Below, piece by piece: positions 11,843 through 25,707 of a stretch of DNA of 64,000 nt (position 1 is its first letter; each line of letters opens with the position of its first letter). Source of the stretch: Stratiolaelaps scimitus (taxonomy: Eukaryota > Arthropoda > Arachnida > Mesostigmata > Laelapidae); the NCBI GenBank assembly GCA_019614645.1, contig JABWDB010000013.1:2153501-2217500 (forward strand), read 5' to 3'. The notes beneath the pieces are model-generated. The model saw only the letters and a list, made by a program, of their open reading frames with translations, did no database searches and had not been told where the DNA came from. The position numbers were made by a program, and so were the translations under genes.

Positions 11843-12130
11843 GAGTCTGTCTCTCTCTGTAGATATTGCCACGCTGCCGCCGGCATCCATCGAACGATAC
11901 CTATCAAATGGCCACTGGGAGAGGGCGATACCGGCAGACAGATTTCAGATTCGGCCACCTTGACGTCCTCTTCTATTATAATATATATATACAATACCTT
12001 CCAACTGGAGTATTATTGCTCTCGCGCAGCACCCACCACGTGTTTGTTATCACCTCGGTAATTATCAGTCCGGGTATCAACCGGTAACCCGCAACGCCTC
12101 ACAACGAAAACGATCGAATTTTGCGTCAGC

Positions 12131-12157
12131 TTTGTTGTTGTTATTATTATTATTATC
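12131..12157. repeat. (TTG)n(TTA)n microsatellite
   Basis: TTG units pass into TTA units. Confidence 0.9.
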
Positions 12158-12494
12158 ATATTATCCGCACTTTTGTGTGAGCCTCTATTCCCAATTCAAT
12201 CTACAGCGAATACGAACTGTAAATGTATTCATCATCAACAGGCTGAGTTGTACGCAGACAACGGAGATGCCCGCCAGTGTCTTCATTCTACTCGATTCAC
12301 TTCGTTCACCGTTGGATATATTTGTCCATCGCCAATTCCATGGACGCATCTTCCGAATCATTCGATCCGATCGATGGCTGGCTGTTACGGCAAAAAACGA
12401 TCTGGTCGACGATGACCCAGGTAGACGTACTACCGGCAGCAAAGCCATCACCACTGTGAATTCACCAGATCCGGCCCTTAAATCCCTTGCAGAA

Positions 12495-12514
12495 CCCCCA
12501 CCCCCCGCCCGCCC
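12495..12514 (-). other. G-quadruplex-capable run
   Basis: On the minus strand there are four G runs of at least three (G3, G3, G6, G5) separated by single bases, the most stable class of intramolecular quadruplex by the usual sequence rule. Confidence 0.7.
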
Positions 12515-12783
12515 GCCGGTTGCCCCGTTCCAAATGTGTTTCCCTCGTTTATATCGATGCATGATAATACCGTGCTTGTGGTTGCTGCCATAGCAGCTGT
12601 TGCTCGAAATGTAGCGGCCAGAGCGGGTCGACCCGTTGATCAAGGAGTCAGTCAAGCGGCCCGTGTAACTCGCTTTCTGGACGGCAGAAGTAGCAGCGGT
12701 ACCAGCAGCTATCACAGCTACTTCAGAGTGATGGGCTAGACAGAAATATCGGAGGCTCTCGAATTCAATGAGCGCGAGTGTAT

Positions 12784-12785
<2 letters not shown>

Positions 12786-12822
<37 letters not shown>
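12786..12822. repeat. Long (TA)n microsatellite
   Basis: 37 bp of uninterrupted TA. Confidence 0.97.
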
Positions 12823-12829
<7 letters not shown>

Positions 12830-13672
12830 GTGCGTATCGATAGATATACATATTGTTGTTATTGTATATACAGCATTTGTTGTATGCGAGGCGCATTTTT
12901 TATCAGCTGTTTTTCTCTTTTTATGGATCGTGGTGACATTGTGCATTGCGCTCATCCACAATTCTCGGAAGGTTCTCCCGGTTCGGATACACGCGTTTCT
13001 GTTCCCTCTACGACGATTGCAGCACCGCCTTAGCACAACGTTGCTGCTTGAGGAGGAGAAGGTGTCAATCCGACAATCAGCCAACCATAAGCCGACATAG
13101 TATTGTATCATATTAGATAAACTGAGACGGAGAATACCACGATACGATGCCAGGGCTGCGCGTTCATCTGTAGCTCTGGCCCAGACGTGGAATCCCTCAC
13201 TTTTCCGCTGGACCCTTGAGCGAAGGCTGGAACGAACCAGCGGCTCGTCTTCGGGGCCGACCCCATCTGAATCAAAATCATCATCATCATTTTATCATCT
13301 TCACCATCGATCAGATTCAGCTGAATCAGAATTCTTCCAGTCTTCACTCGTCACCACCACAGCCACCCTGTCGCAATTTCGCTTCCTCGTGTAGCGTTTT
13401 TCCTGTCTGATAAATTTGTTGTTGTTGTTGTTGTGGTGATGGTGGTAGCAATCGCTGTATCACTGTATGGCGTCGCTGCGTAGCGACAAAATACAACGAT
13501 CGATTAAGTGGCGAAATCAAGAAGACACGAAATACGAATTGAACATTCTCTAAACGCCGATTGAACGCGCGCGACAATGGTACATATATATATATACGCA
13601 AATGGTACAGTAACTCATTTGTCATAATTCACAGGTTCGTCAAGTTGCGCATATTGCACCCACGCATACGCA

Positions 13673-13746
13673 TATTGCTTATTATTGTATTATTACTTGA
13701 TCATTGTATTATTATTGATTATTACTATTAGTATTATTATTGTAAT
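13673..13746. repeat. Imperfect (ATT)n region
   Basis: TATTATTATTG-type units with scattered changes over about 75 bp. Confidence 0.85.
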
Positions 13747-14250
13747 GATTCATCATTTTTTTCGATTCCCCACCAAGACATAAAATCTAACTCCGCGCGA
13801 ACGCGGCCAAAGCGTATTGTCGTTAGCTATTAAACAACAGCAACAAGAAAAAAAATCGTGTGCTCGCACAACTCTAACTGGTCAGTTCTATCTGCACGTG
13901 TCCGTGTGCTATGGCCGTGCCTGTCCCCGTGTTAGTGGAGCACAAATACCCACTGAAACATCCAACGAAATCAGCTGTCAGCGAACTAATTCGTATCGAC
14001 TCAAATCTTCCTCATCTGATCGTCCGTATACCGCGAAGATTCGCGCACACAACGACAACAGCAAGAGCGAGACAGGGGCGAAGTAGGTTGTTCTTCTTCT
14101 TCGTCTTTTTTTACTTTTTCTCACCGACTCACTCCGTCACCCATTGACCGACCCCGTAACAAACCACTCCATTCGTTTGAACGTAGACCTAAGTGAGCGA
14201 AGCCTACGAGCGTTGACGACGACAGTCACTGCAGTGCGTATGTGTTACTG

Positions 14251-14270
14251 GCTGACTGACTGACTGACTG
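14251..14270. repeat. (GACT)n tetranucleotide repeat
   Basis: About five GACT units. Confidence 0.92.
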
Positions 14271-15894
14271 AGAGTGTGTGGACGGCGTACGCCAAAACTC
14301 CATCGTTGTCGTCGTCGTCGTCGGCGTCATTTTTCTCCGCATGTTCCTCCTCCTCCTCAACTTCGGGTTGCGCGTTTGTCTGCCGCGTGTGCTCTGTCAG
14401 CCCATGATGATTATTAGCTCTGGGAGCGAGATTCAACACCAAACGCGAACCCTCCTCTTCTCTATCTTTCGCTTTCAATCTCGCTGTTGTTGCCATCACT
14501 TAGACAGACGTCGGCTCGCGCAGACAACGCGCGTCACCTGCTGTCGGTCTGTGTATGTCTAATACCTGTCCGTTGATCGGGGTGTCTTGTCTCGTTGATT
14601 CTTGCCCCCCCCGGCTTGGCCTGTTCGCCGTTTCGTTTGTCCGCTGTGGTCCTGTGATCGTCACTCCCTATTTACGATTCGCTGTCCACGATCACTAACT
14701 ACGGCGCGTTTGCGCGGCCGGCTGACCGCCGGATCGGCCGACGGACCGAGAGCCGACTGAATGGACCCTGCCAATCGGCCCCGGACGGTTGTACGCGTAG
14801 ACGATGCGGACGCGAACGATGACGCCTGGCCATCCACTAACTGACTTACTGACAGACTAAACAACGAATGCTTGTAGTGAAATTGCTCTGGCTGGGAGCC
14901 GGGCCATCACCCAACCACTTCTGCCTCCTCGGTAAAGAGCGCCGGAGCATCAGAACGCTCGGACAGGGCACTGCAAAACGATCACCCCCATGCACTCAGT
15001 GCATTCGAGCACGTCAGTCGTTGAAATCGCAGCTACGATCAGGGCAAACGGAGAAGCGGTAGCAATCGGGACAGCGCAGTGGATTGAAGTCGGGCGGAGG
15101 CGGTTAAAGAGGACAGGAACGATTATGCCGTTTCTGTGTACGAGAAGGGAGAGCCATCATATGTAACCGGCTTCGAGGCGGTAGCAGTAATAGGAGCAGC
15201 ACCAGCAGTAGTAGTCTATGAGTCGATACTCCCGATCGCCAGCTCGCTTCTGCTCATTCTGATTGATGTCCAGTGCTTAACGTGTAACGGCGTAACAACT
15301 GCCCGGCGTATGCTCGTCTCGTCGACGACGCTCGATGGCGTTGACTATTTACTCAACAAATTCGTTGGGTGGAACTGGGCAGACATCGATCTGGCAGGGA
15401 CGAGCGGAGGCAACCAGAGGTAACTAACTTGACTTGGTAACAACCCATTGCCGGCCGGATCGACCACTGCAGATACCCAGCGGTTCATCACATTCGTTGC
15501 CAGTAACAGACACTGCTGGTTGGCTGTGTCACCCGTAGATAGTTGGATCTCTGCCTCCTTATTCATAATAGTATCAGCACGAGCAGTATTGGTAGTAAGC
15601 AACACTAATACTGATAGTAAAAATCATCGAAGAAGTATCAACAGCACTCGATTTAACTGATACTGGTCGTTCGACGCAGAAGGCGTTGCCCCTGTTTGAG
15701 TAAACCAGAGGCGTCACGCAGGCGCTTCTCGCAGCAGTTGGACAGAGGCCGTACTTGGTCATGATGTACATATATGTGAGTACTATTAGAATCAAAAACA
15801 GCAACCTACAACGAATTGGCAGCAGCTGTAGCAAGCTGGATATGGAAGATCGTGTGTACTACATTAAGCATATATATCGTTAAACGAGTTTGTA

Positions 15895-15914
15895 CATATA
15901 TATATATATATATA
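15895..15914. repeat. (TA)n microsatellite
   Basis: Uninterrupted alternating TA. Confidence 0.93.
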
Positions 15915-16918
15915 AACCCATGTTAACGAGTAACTTGGCGAGTTCAGGAGATGTCGATCTTTCAGCTAAAATAACCCAGAATCTCTGCAAAGATAGACGT
16001 GCACAAAAAAGCGATTCAGACTCCAGACTGCTCAGGTTTAGAATGCGTACGGTCCACAAGTGGACACCATCGGCACTCACCTTCTCGATAAGCAAAAGTT
16101 TTATTAAGACCAACCTTGGGTAGCACTGATATAAAACTGGCAGAACTCTGTCGGCCAACGTTGATATGAGCGGAACTATTGTATGAATATCTTCACATAG
16201 AATCGCATAGTCGCAGGCATAGACAGACAGATGGGTTACACTTATACAGTACTCTATGGAAATATCGCCATCACTACTAGCATCCGTAGTTAATATCGCG
16301 AGGCTGCAAAGCCTATGTGAAGGTGCCTTCGAGGCGTTTTCTGAAGTCACGACTTAAGGGCACACCTGTACGCACCCTCAACAACAGGCGAGTCCCCTTT
16401 TCGAGGGCAGTATTGAACTGAATCAAAGTGAAGTGTAACCGCCGGCCGATGTCGAAGTATGTCCGAAGCCATTTAAAAATTAAAGAGAGGATTTTACCTC
16501 TCTTTCTTCTCACACTTGGCTTGTAAATGAACCAACCATATAACCACGTTGGGCCCCGCGCTCCCCATGCGCTCTTCTGTTAAAAGCAGCACTGACCGTT
16601 GACGCGCTCGGGATCAATTCAATATTGAATCGGTGAATCTAACCAGCGAACAGCTAGCGAGTCAGTCTTGGCTGGTCAGCTTTGGTCAGCCGCGCATTTC
16701 GCATGGGAATATATATAACCGAGTATTGCAGTCAGCCACAGGTATCCGGATCCGAGATGCGCAACAGAGTCGGGATCTCCGGATGTTCTAGCAAAATGCC
16801 GTCTAAAATAAGATGGTCTAACTTTACACTAAGCGTCGGAAAGATTCCCCTGCTGGTGTCACAGTGGGACAAACGCTGCTAAGGGCTGTCTACACAATTA
16901 GAGTTGTTAGTTAGATAC

Positions 16919-16920
16919 TA

Positions 16921-16954
<34 letters not shown>
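16919..16954. repeat. (TA)n microsatellite
   Basis: TA run with one TTA shift near its start. Confidence 0.95.
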
Positions 16955-17709
16955 CGTCGACTGCTAGAGAAAAAAAGGTGACACTATTATATGAAGACTG
17001 TGTGCAAAGTGTGCTCGGCCATAGAGTCGCCAAGTGATGGCCCTGTTCAATGGGATCATCCCTTCGAAGCCGGGCGGAGCGTTCGCATCGCACCGAAAGC
17101 GCTGAGCATTACCAAACACCAGCCAGACACAGTCAAGCTTATCTATTTTCACTCGGCTGTCGATTGCGTACAACGATGAACGTAGCAGTGTACTGCTGTG
17201 AGTAGCCGTACCGAACTGCGGTGCCGGTGCCGTAGTAAGCGAACTACGGGCGCTACAAATAACGTATCCGAGCGAGCTCTAGCTCTCTGCCTGAGAATCC
17301 CTCGGGGAAACACTATCAAGATGCTAGCCACAAGAGGATTGTCAAGCCGACGCTCGAAGTCATCTGCGGCTTCCGAAAGTTCTCCCCCGGAGGTGTCAAG
17401 ATGTTCAGAACTGACAGGAGCAATTTACCCTAGCGTTGTGACATCAGAAAGCCAGCATGAAGTTTGCTATTGTCAACGAGGCCGGCAGAGTTCTATTGTT
17501 GTTCATAAGTTGTTAAAACTTGTTGAAGTTACGCTCCGACAGATCTAAACGAAGTAAGCGTCAGAGTGAAGAATAAAACTAGCAATTTTTCATCATTTTC
17601 GTCAAGTCATCTGTCATCTCCGTCCGATTTGATTTTGTCCTCGCGGAGACACAACGTCCCATCTGCAGCCGTCTCCTACCTTCGCGGGAGTGTGCGTGTA
17701 TCCGTTTAG

Positions 17710-17740
<31 letters not shown>
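17710..17740. repeat. (TA)n(GT)n microsatellite
   Basis: About 25 bp TA then GT. Confidence 0.94.
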
Positions 17741-18126
17741 CTGTGTAATGAGTGAGTCGGTAGGATGGCAGTTACGCACAGCTCTGTTGCTTACGTTGAC
17801 TGTGTAGCCAATAGCCTGAGCTGTTGGCTTTGCGAAAAAGCTGGCAGCTAACAGCTTGCGTGTCGGAAACGATAAGCATTCGAAAATGGCAACTACCACC
17901 ACAAGGTATTCCTCAGTTGGACTTCATCTTCATCATTGGCCGCGTCCACTGACCGCGAACGGCCGAGAGACATGAATCGCTACTACCCTTTCCAATCTAT
18001 TTACTAGATCTCAACTCAACTAAGGTCTGTATGAGACATGAGCAGCAGGTCGTGTTCTATTCTACAACAACGGTGTGGTCATGATTTCCAACGGTATGTC
18101 TTAGATGGTAGCTGGCCAGATGTACA

Positions 18127-18148
18127 CATATATATATATATATATATA
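18127..18148. repeat. (TA)n microsatellite
   Basis: Uninterrupted alternating TA. Confidence 0.94.
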
Positions 18149-18861
18149 CAGATGTAAAAATATATGAGAGTGTCGTCGGCAATAACAAAAAGGACAAATG
18201 AGCACTAGCGGTAGCAACACCTATGAGCACAGTAACGAACTAAGTGGGAAGACGGCCAGCACAGCGGTAAACCGGATCTGCTTAATCTGGTTAATCGAGT
18301 CGATCATATTTTATTATATTACGGAGCCGTAAATCGGACACGATCATTATTACGGTGGCTGATGCTGCTGCCGCCGATGCTCTCGCCGACAACGAGGACG
18401 ATGGTGGTGGTGGTACCCGGGCGAAAAGACACTGTCATATTAGTCATATCGTGTGTCGCTTGATCTCGATCCGAACATCAGCCGCTGCCAATCATTACCA
18501 GCGTCTGTACGGTAGCTAGTCCCTATGCTGAAACGCGGCTCATTCCTCAATGCTTACCTGTAATCGATACAAAAGAGCAGAGCAGTTGCAACAATATGAA
18601 ATTAGTTCAAGTTAGGAGAAAATACAAAAATCCGCCGAATCGTCAGCCCACCCTCCCGCCATCACTTTTGTCTATAGCCGTTGACGATTAACAATGAAAG
18701 GTGACGGTGAGAATCTGTGAATCGCGCTGCTCACTTGCGCCGTCGCCGCATTTGTTGTGAATGCGCCCGCGAACACCGCTTGGGTCTGGCGCCACCCTGC
18801 TTCTCCATGTTGCTCGCTCCCACTGCGCCGCTATCACGTAAATGACTATCAGCTAACAGAC

Positions 18862-18892
18862 AACAGCAGCTGCAGCAGCAGCAGCAGCAGCA
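18862..18892. repeat. (CAG)n microsatellite
   Basis: CAG units with an early CTG interruption. Confidence 0.92.
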
Positions 18893-19121
18893 CACATTGC
18901 GTTGTTCCCGAGCACAATCGGGCAATCGCACACTACCGCTGCTGTGAGATAGTGCTTGAAGTGGAAGTAGTGGTGGTCCCAGCGACAGCAGCACGTGTGT
19001 TATCGTTGCTCGCACGTCGCTCCCGACGTAACGCTCAAACGTGAATTGCTTCAGATGTTACGCAATGAACACTTCGCCAGACAGAGTGTTGGTCAGTCAT
19101 TGGACGGCGCCAATGTCGGCG

Positions 19122-19138
19122 CCCCCGCCCGCCCGCCC
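19122..19138 (-). other. G-quadruplex-capable run
   Basis: On the minus strand three G3 runs and one G5 run are separated by single C. Same design as the run at 12495. Confidence 0.7.
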
Positions 19139-19174
19139 GCTTCGCGAGCAAACGCGAACGCGAGCAAGTCCAAT

Positions 19175-19210
19175 AACAGCAGCAGCAGCAATCATAACAG
19201 CAACAGCAAT
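19175..19210. repeat. (AGC/AAC)n microsatellite
   Basis: AAC and AGC units with an ATCATAAC interruption. Confidence 0.85.
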
Positions 19211-22200
19211 AATGTCGGCGTGTAAACGTGTCCTGTCGAGAAGCAGTATGATGGACAAATCGATAGATAGATATATAGATGATATACAAATCGTCAATCT
19301 GATCGTTTGATTGCTGGTTGGTCGTAGTTATAGCAATAGTAGTTGCAGTATTTGTAGAAGTCGAATTTGTCATTGTCGTAGAAATTTTCCATTTCGGACG
19401 TAGGAATGATATATTGTTCACTCATTCGTTCAGCTATTCTCTAACTGTCGATTTATTCGTTTACCTCAGTGTTTAAAGTTCCTACGTCCTTAACTACTCC
19501 ATAATTGAATTCAGCTCAAACGAGATGATGGCCGTGCCACTGTAAGGTTCATCTGCTCATAGGTTGCTTTTCATCTGGCTAAACATCATTACTTGGCCAC
19601 AAACGGTTAGTTTCAAATATTACAAATAGTTCATTTTTCCCACACATCTTTCTAGTGCCCTCTCCCGCTATCTCTCTCTCTCTCCTTAGCGAGCTCCCTT
19701 CGAAGTAGTTCGCCGACCTCACTATGGGTACCAGTTGTGATATACATATTACTGGCAGAGCCTGTTTTCAAGTGATACGTTCAAACGCCCACGTCAACAG
19801 CAGTACCTCACCTCCCCCCAATGCTTCACAAGTTCCAGCATTCTACCCTTCTCTCTGCGTTGCTAATTCCTGACGTTGTTATCATTCGCTGGCGTCCGTG
19901 GTTTCAAAAGGTCCTCATATTGGTGAACCATACCGTTGCTTATTGAATCACTCGTCGGCCAGTTTTCGAACGCCCCTTGTATGTTTCGCTGTTCACCTCA
20001 ACCGAGTGTTGTCAGCATTTGGTGGAGGTAAGATACCTACAATCATTTATTACCAATCGAGAAGTGATTATTCTTGCTCCCGACGTTAGATACGTACAGT
20101 AAAATCTCTCAACGATTATTTCGCCAATTCAGTTTAATGTAGCACAATGAGAGTGGATGAGCTATCGGCGCACAAATTCGAGCTGAAATCGAGTTGTGCC
20201 AGCAGACGAACGAAATCAAATGGCAGAACGCGGACAGGAAGAGTTCAACGAAACATTGTAGTTACCCTCGTGTCTTAGTTATTTTGGTCACTGTCCGCCA
20301 TTGAGCGAAAGCCGGGAGGTCAAGCCACTGCCGGAGAGTACTCGGATACTCGGCAGGGCGCACGCTATCAGGTTTCGTTGTGGCGCTGAGCCGATCATCC
20401 ATGCGGCGATGGATGCCGTACGCTGCCGGCGGATGGGAAAAGCCATATCTCGAATGTAGTTAGTGGTGGTGGTGGCGGTGGTTGGTCGGTCGGCCAGAGC
20501 GGTGGTTGGTCGGACCCATAGATTCTCATGGGGATTAGTAGCTCTTTCTGTTCGCCGATACCTCGAGTGGCTGAAGCTCAGAGCAGAACACCCCTGGTGG
20601 ATCTCGCTCGAATCTCACGTTCGTCTTTGAGGTCTTTTGACTTTCAGGCATCGGACACTCCTTGGCCTCGCTACCTGCCTAGCTGCCTGCGTTTCTCTGA
20701 GTTTCGTTCGAGCGCAACTGGACCGTGCGGACGTTCGACAATACGTCGAACGCCGGCGTCGAATGGATCTCACGACGTCCGGGATCACAGATAGATACAG
20801 CTCTCATTTGGTTACGGTTTATCTTAAGTTCCCATTGGACTCTGCCGAGTGGCAGGTTGTGTGTGTACGAAAGATGCCTTTCGTACCGTCTCAGAGCACA
20901 TGCTACTATGACCGGAAGCGTTTATCTGTCTAGAGCCATGCATTCAGTGCATTGTCACTTCGCCATTCGGATGTAAGCAATTTCGCTAAAATACATTGAT
21001 GTGAACTTCAATCTTACATGGAACATTATATTAGTAACAACTTACTCAATCCATTTGTTAATGGGTCGGCTCGGATCAGCGATTCGATACAGTTGATCTA
21101 TGGCGCCAGCCATTACCAATAAATACGTTACATACAATGCAATCAATACACTCATCACCCTAGTGCCCGTCGATGATACGGCACATCACCATATACACAC
21201 GGCATAAACGACAACTCTCGAGGGTCCCGGGTGGAAAAATTTCTCTTAAAATCTCTAAAAATGCTCTATTTTTTCCTCAGTTTCCTTGCGGACATCGTAG
21301 TTGTCTACTTCATCCATTCGATCGTAAGCTCACTCGTTGTTGCTGTTGTTGCAGAATGATAGACACTTCGGTATCGTTCAATGCCGACATAGTTTGTAGA
21401 TGAATCGCGCAGTCGGCCCATCACTCCCAATGAGGAATACCACTCAGCAAGTATCGATCGGCCAAGCACACGAGGCTAATTTAGGAGCCGCTGCCGAATG
21501 AATTATAATACTATTAGTACGCAGTGAGTCGTGCCATCATCCACCACCACCACCGCCATGCCGCCTTCATTTCCGCTTGGCAGAAATGATGAAGAACTCG
21601 AGCCACATTGAATGAACATTGAACAAGCGTACGAACGAACTGGGATGACGGCGTCTGCCGAACCCTTGTGTGCCGCCGTTGCCGCCGCCGCCACCGCCGC
21701 CGCCGGCCTGCACCGCCGCGCTGGCTGCAACGAAATGCCAAGAAGCGTGCATCTCCTCTATATGACGTGTTGCGGCGACGAGCAAAGGCCGACATCGTCG
21801 GCAGCTTTTAGTTTTTTCGTCGACATGTGCCGATGTCGCGGCGAGACATCCACTTGTACGGCGAGGCTGATAGCTGACTGTTTGACTTTTACCGCCATCG
21901 AGCGCGGCGTGCAATGGAACAACGAACGCTGCTCGTTGTCTGCGGCATCTACTTACTGTCACTCGTGGAATCGCTATGTCAAAGTCAGAGCTAGATCGAA
22001 CGACATTCGATCATAAACAGCGGAGCAGACTGAGAAGTAACAGCAGGTGTAGCAGTAGTAGTAGTCGTATGGGTGCGTGGCGTTAAGTGCAGCTGAAATC
22101 GTCGGAGCGGGACGAATTTTCATTTAATCAGCATGCTCAACTGATTTAACTGATGCAGAAGCTCATCACGACCTAATTAACGAGCCGCGCAAATATGCAT

Positions 22201-22269
22201 ATGATATACATTTACATAACATTATTCGAGATAAAACGAGCAGTATTTGGTTGGACAATGAATGCGTCG

Positions 22270-22272
<3 letters not shown>

Positions 22273-22312
<40 letters not shown>
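22273..22312. repeat. Longest uninterrupted (TA)n microsatellite
   Basis: 40 bp of pure alternating TA. Confidence 0.97.
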
Positions 22313-22315
<3 letters not shown>

Positions 22316-24026
22316 TATATTTCCTTAGAATCGTCACCTGATCTGTTTTCACACTCGGCATCCGCGAAGGTGTCAATGAGCGGTCACAGAATTCGTTTAG
22401 CTTGATTCGCTAGATGAAATCGTACGGTTATGGACGAAGTAATCGAGCGACTTCGGGCTGAGAGACAGGCCATGTTCCATGATCACACGTAATCCGAGAG
22501 AACAGACAAACGGTCGGTCTCGGAGAGAAGCGAGACGTCGCGCGCTCATCGTACGCGGCGAACGTGACTAGATTTAGGTTACTGCAACGTGGTCACGCGA
22601 CCCCAAAAAATTAATCACACTAGCTAGGTGAGCACAGTACGAGCTCAACGAAGAAACGTTCGCTGTGCGGCAGAGGATAAATGAATAAGGGCCGACAGCA
22701 GCAGCCTGTCAAGGGAATCAGGCCGGACCGGACTGCACTTCAAAATCCATAGCTCTCGTCCCCTGCCAAGAAGCCATTGTTTATGTGCTCGTCATATAAA
22801 CACACACACACGCAAACAAACAAACACGCACAGTTTATTTCACAGTTGCAAACGACAAGCTGAAGCAGTGGCCAAGAACAAAATGGATAAGGTGGACAAT
22901 AACGCTGGCTCGCTCGTTCGGCGAAAGTAGAAGTGCAACAGATGAGCTACAGTAAGTTAATTGAATAAATATAATAGCACTTGGTGATGCAAAAAGACAA
23001 ACACACCTAGTTCGAATTCGTGTATAAATTCGTGTATATGTATGCAAGTGTACAACCCGTTGTACTCATGATTGTCGTAGTTGTTGTTGTTGTGCTGCTC
23101 ATTTTTGATGTTGTAATAATCACAACGACAGCAAGAAAAAGTGCGGCCATTGTTGCTCGCTCCTGGATGGATACTGTCTCACCATCATTGTCGTCGTGGA
23201 CAAACTCCACCGTCAGCCAACATTACACCGCGCTACCATCGCATCGAATGGTCTACCAGGAAAGCGGCGACGATGCTGACGTTTCTATAAATGTCAGTCT
23301 GTTCTCGAGGAGTCGAACCGCTGCCGAATCAGCTGCCACCATCCACCAGTTTGTCACTTTGATCCACGCGATCTGTCCACCCGGCCTTTTAGCTATTGTT
23401 CACATCGTCTACGTCTGTGGAGCCGTTTGTGAAAGTCGGCTTGACACAATGGATGCACACATCTTCATATTTGTCCGTTGACAAAATTTATGTAGACCTG
23501 TTCATCGACCGAAGTGATTACCGGCACCCATCTAGCTGCTGTTATTGTTTGCTTGCTCGACTTCATTCATTGTACAATTTCAAAGATTTCAAACGAATTC
23601 GATAGTCCAAGCAAACACTGCAGATGTACACGCGTGATCTTGGGAGTGACCAGAGAGAAAAGAAAAGGACACGCTAAAATCATATAGAACAAATGAGTGC
23701 CATTGTCCGTACACTGTCGAGGTCCTCCCAACAAAGAGACCTTCATCCAGTTTGCCCTGGGAGTGGCAAGCTCACACTTGATCTTGTCAGCAGCGATCGC
23801 GGTGGTGGCTGATGCTGCTTCTGTTATCGATATCGCGCGCGTCGTTGTTTTCGTCCCTGTTGTTGTTGAGACAGCCAATGTCCGTTGTCATGGCTCGTGT
23901 TGATCGTCGTGGACATGTCGGACCTGTTCCGCCGCTCTGTTTGCCGTACGCCGCAGCAGCAGCAGTTTGTTGTGGGCGGGTATGATGGCATCATTCGGCT
24001 CACGTGTCTTCATTCATGCATTTCAC

Positions 24027-24040
24027 ATATATATATATAT
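24027..24040. repeat. (TA)n microsatellite
   Basis: Short uninterrupted alternating TA. Confidence 0.85.
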
Positions 24041-24310
24041 GTATAATGTCTGTCAGTGTTCGTTCATCTGCCATCGGACGGATGAACAACGGCCGAACGG
24101 ATCGTCCGATCGAGCATCCCCTTGACTGGCGCACGCCGTAATGTTGACGTACTTCGTCGTTTGAAGAGAAATGAAGATGATCTCTCCACTTCTTTCTCTA
24201 GCCTCGATATTACTCTAATTACTCTGCTGTTCCGTTCAATCCCACCAATCTTTTCTTTGGTTTCTTTCGCCACTGTCACGTCTGAAAGCGACGATACAAA
24301 CATACACAAG

Positions 24311-24349
24311 CACACACACACATATATATGTATATACATATACTATGTA
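24311..24349. repeat. (CA)n and (TA)n compound microsatellite
   Basis: CA run then TA/GTATA mixture. Confidence 0.88.
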
Positions 24350-25686
24350 TATATTTCTCATTTCACCAATCATGTTCTTCCTACAGAGCGCTCTCTTTCC
24401 CTTGCTCTGCAGTGAGAGCACCCAAATGTTTGTCAAGAACAAACACATCATTATCATCACCATCGCGCCTTAGTACTATCGTCAGCACAAGCACGGCCGA
24501 CCACCATCAGCAGTGTTGTTATATGCATTTTTATAGTAAACAGAAAAATGCCTCTTGTAGTGTGTGGCGCCAGTAACTCAGTATTAAGCGAAGCATTCAC
24601 TGTTTATCCATCCGCTCCGCTCTCTCAGTCACCTAAGATCTCAGCAGCAGTTCGTCGACTGTTACTTTGTTACTGTTGTTGTTGTTGGCGGCGACGGCGG
24701 CGGCGGCGCCTTCTATAATTTTGCCTTCAATGGACTCAGATCCTACCGACATCTGGCTAGTGGTCTCCTGGGCCAATCTTGATTTCCATCACGAGTTAGT
24801 TCGCGGGTCAGTCCGCCGTCGCTTCTCGATGAGGTAAACCTGTTCGTGGCCAGTGTAGCAGCCGTTGCGGCGTGGTACCGGGCCGAGATTGGACGGCACG
24901 AGAACGCTGCCGATTGAAACCACAATGAGTGGTGAACAACAATGAAGGTATGATCCAATGAATGAAGTTCTCGTAGTCTCTGCGTCATCCGCTCAAATCT
25001 AAAATAGCAACAGTGCCAGGAGGACACGACGCCATAACTTCGATACATACACTTCTGAGAGATTCTCCTCTCGGCCGGCAGCTTCCCGGCCCGAGAAGCT
25101 CCAACGCGGTATTGTCCGATACTGGTTTTTGCCCGATCGGGAGTTCGGCCCGACCCGGCTCCACTTGGCTCTCGGGATCGTTTAGCAAAGTCTGCGATCT
25201 AATGGCCGACGATTAGCGGCCACCAATGAACGAGGCGAGAGCCCTCATCGATGAGTCGAGCGGACGTCAACATCCCCGCGGCCGCCGTTGTCGTCTTCGT
25301 TGCTGTCGTTGTTATCGCCGTCCCAATGAAATGCCGTCTCGATCCCGCTGGGTCTTAGCGCTTTAGGCGCCGTACCGTCCTGTTCGCAGCCAGGCAGGCA
25401 AGCAAGCACATAGGTTGGTTGGCAGGTATGTGCCCGTAGCGTGCTGGCGGTTTAGCTCGGACGGCTGAAACTGAGCCGTAGCTGAAAATGACGCCGCCAC
25501 CGCCGCCGCCGCCAATACCCTCACTAAACGAGAATGACGAGGAGCCAGCCAACGAGAGGCAGACAAACCGACAGAGCGACGAGCCAGCTCGGTATAAACA
25601 CTGGGCTCAGGGGGAGGCAGCAGCTATCGAGCGATCGGCGAAGTCATCAAGATCATAGCGCACGTCGTGATCACGAGCCTCCTCAA

Positions 25687-25707
25687 TAGCAGCAGCAGCA
25701 GCAGCAG
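25687..25707. repeat. (CAG)n microsatellite
   Basis: About six to seven CAG units. Confidence 0.92.

Larger units (their letters stand above)
1..23000. other. Repeat-rich region without recognisable genes (part 1)
   Basis: Apart from the listed repeats, no exon chain, RNA gene or transposon was recognised. Open frames are short and mostly run through microsatellites. GA- and CT-rich stretches occur near 1330-1360 and 2970-3110, and imperfect TCTA units near 7918-7955. The region could be intergenic or the intron of a large gene; nothing here decides. Confidence 0.5.

Noticed and set aside
12185..13111. 308-codon open frame on the minus strand
   Set aside because: It runs through a (TA)n tract read as YIYIYI and through C-rich repeats. 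No domain is recognisable.
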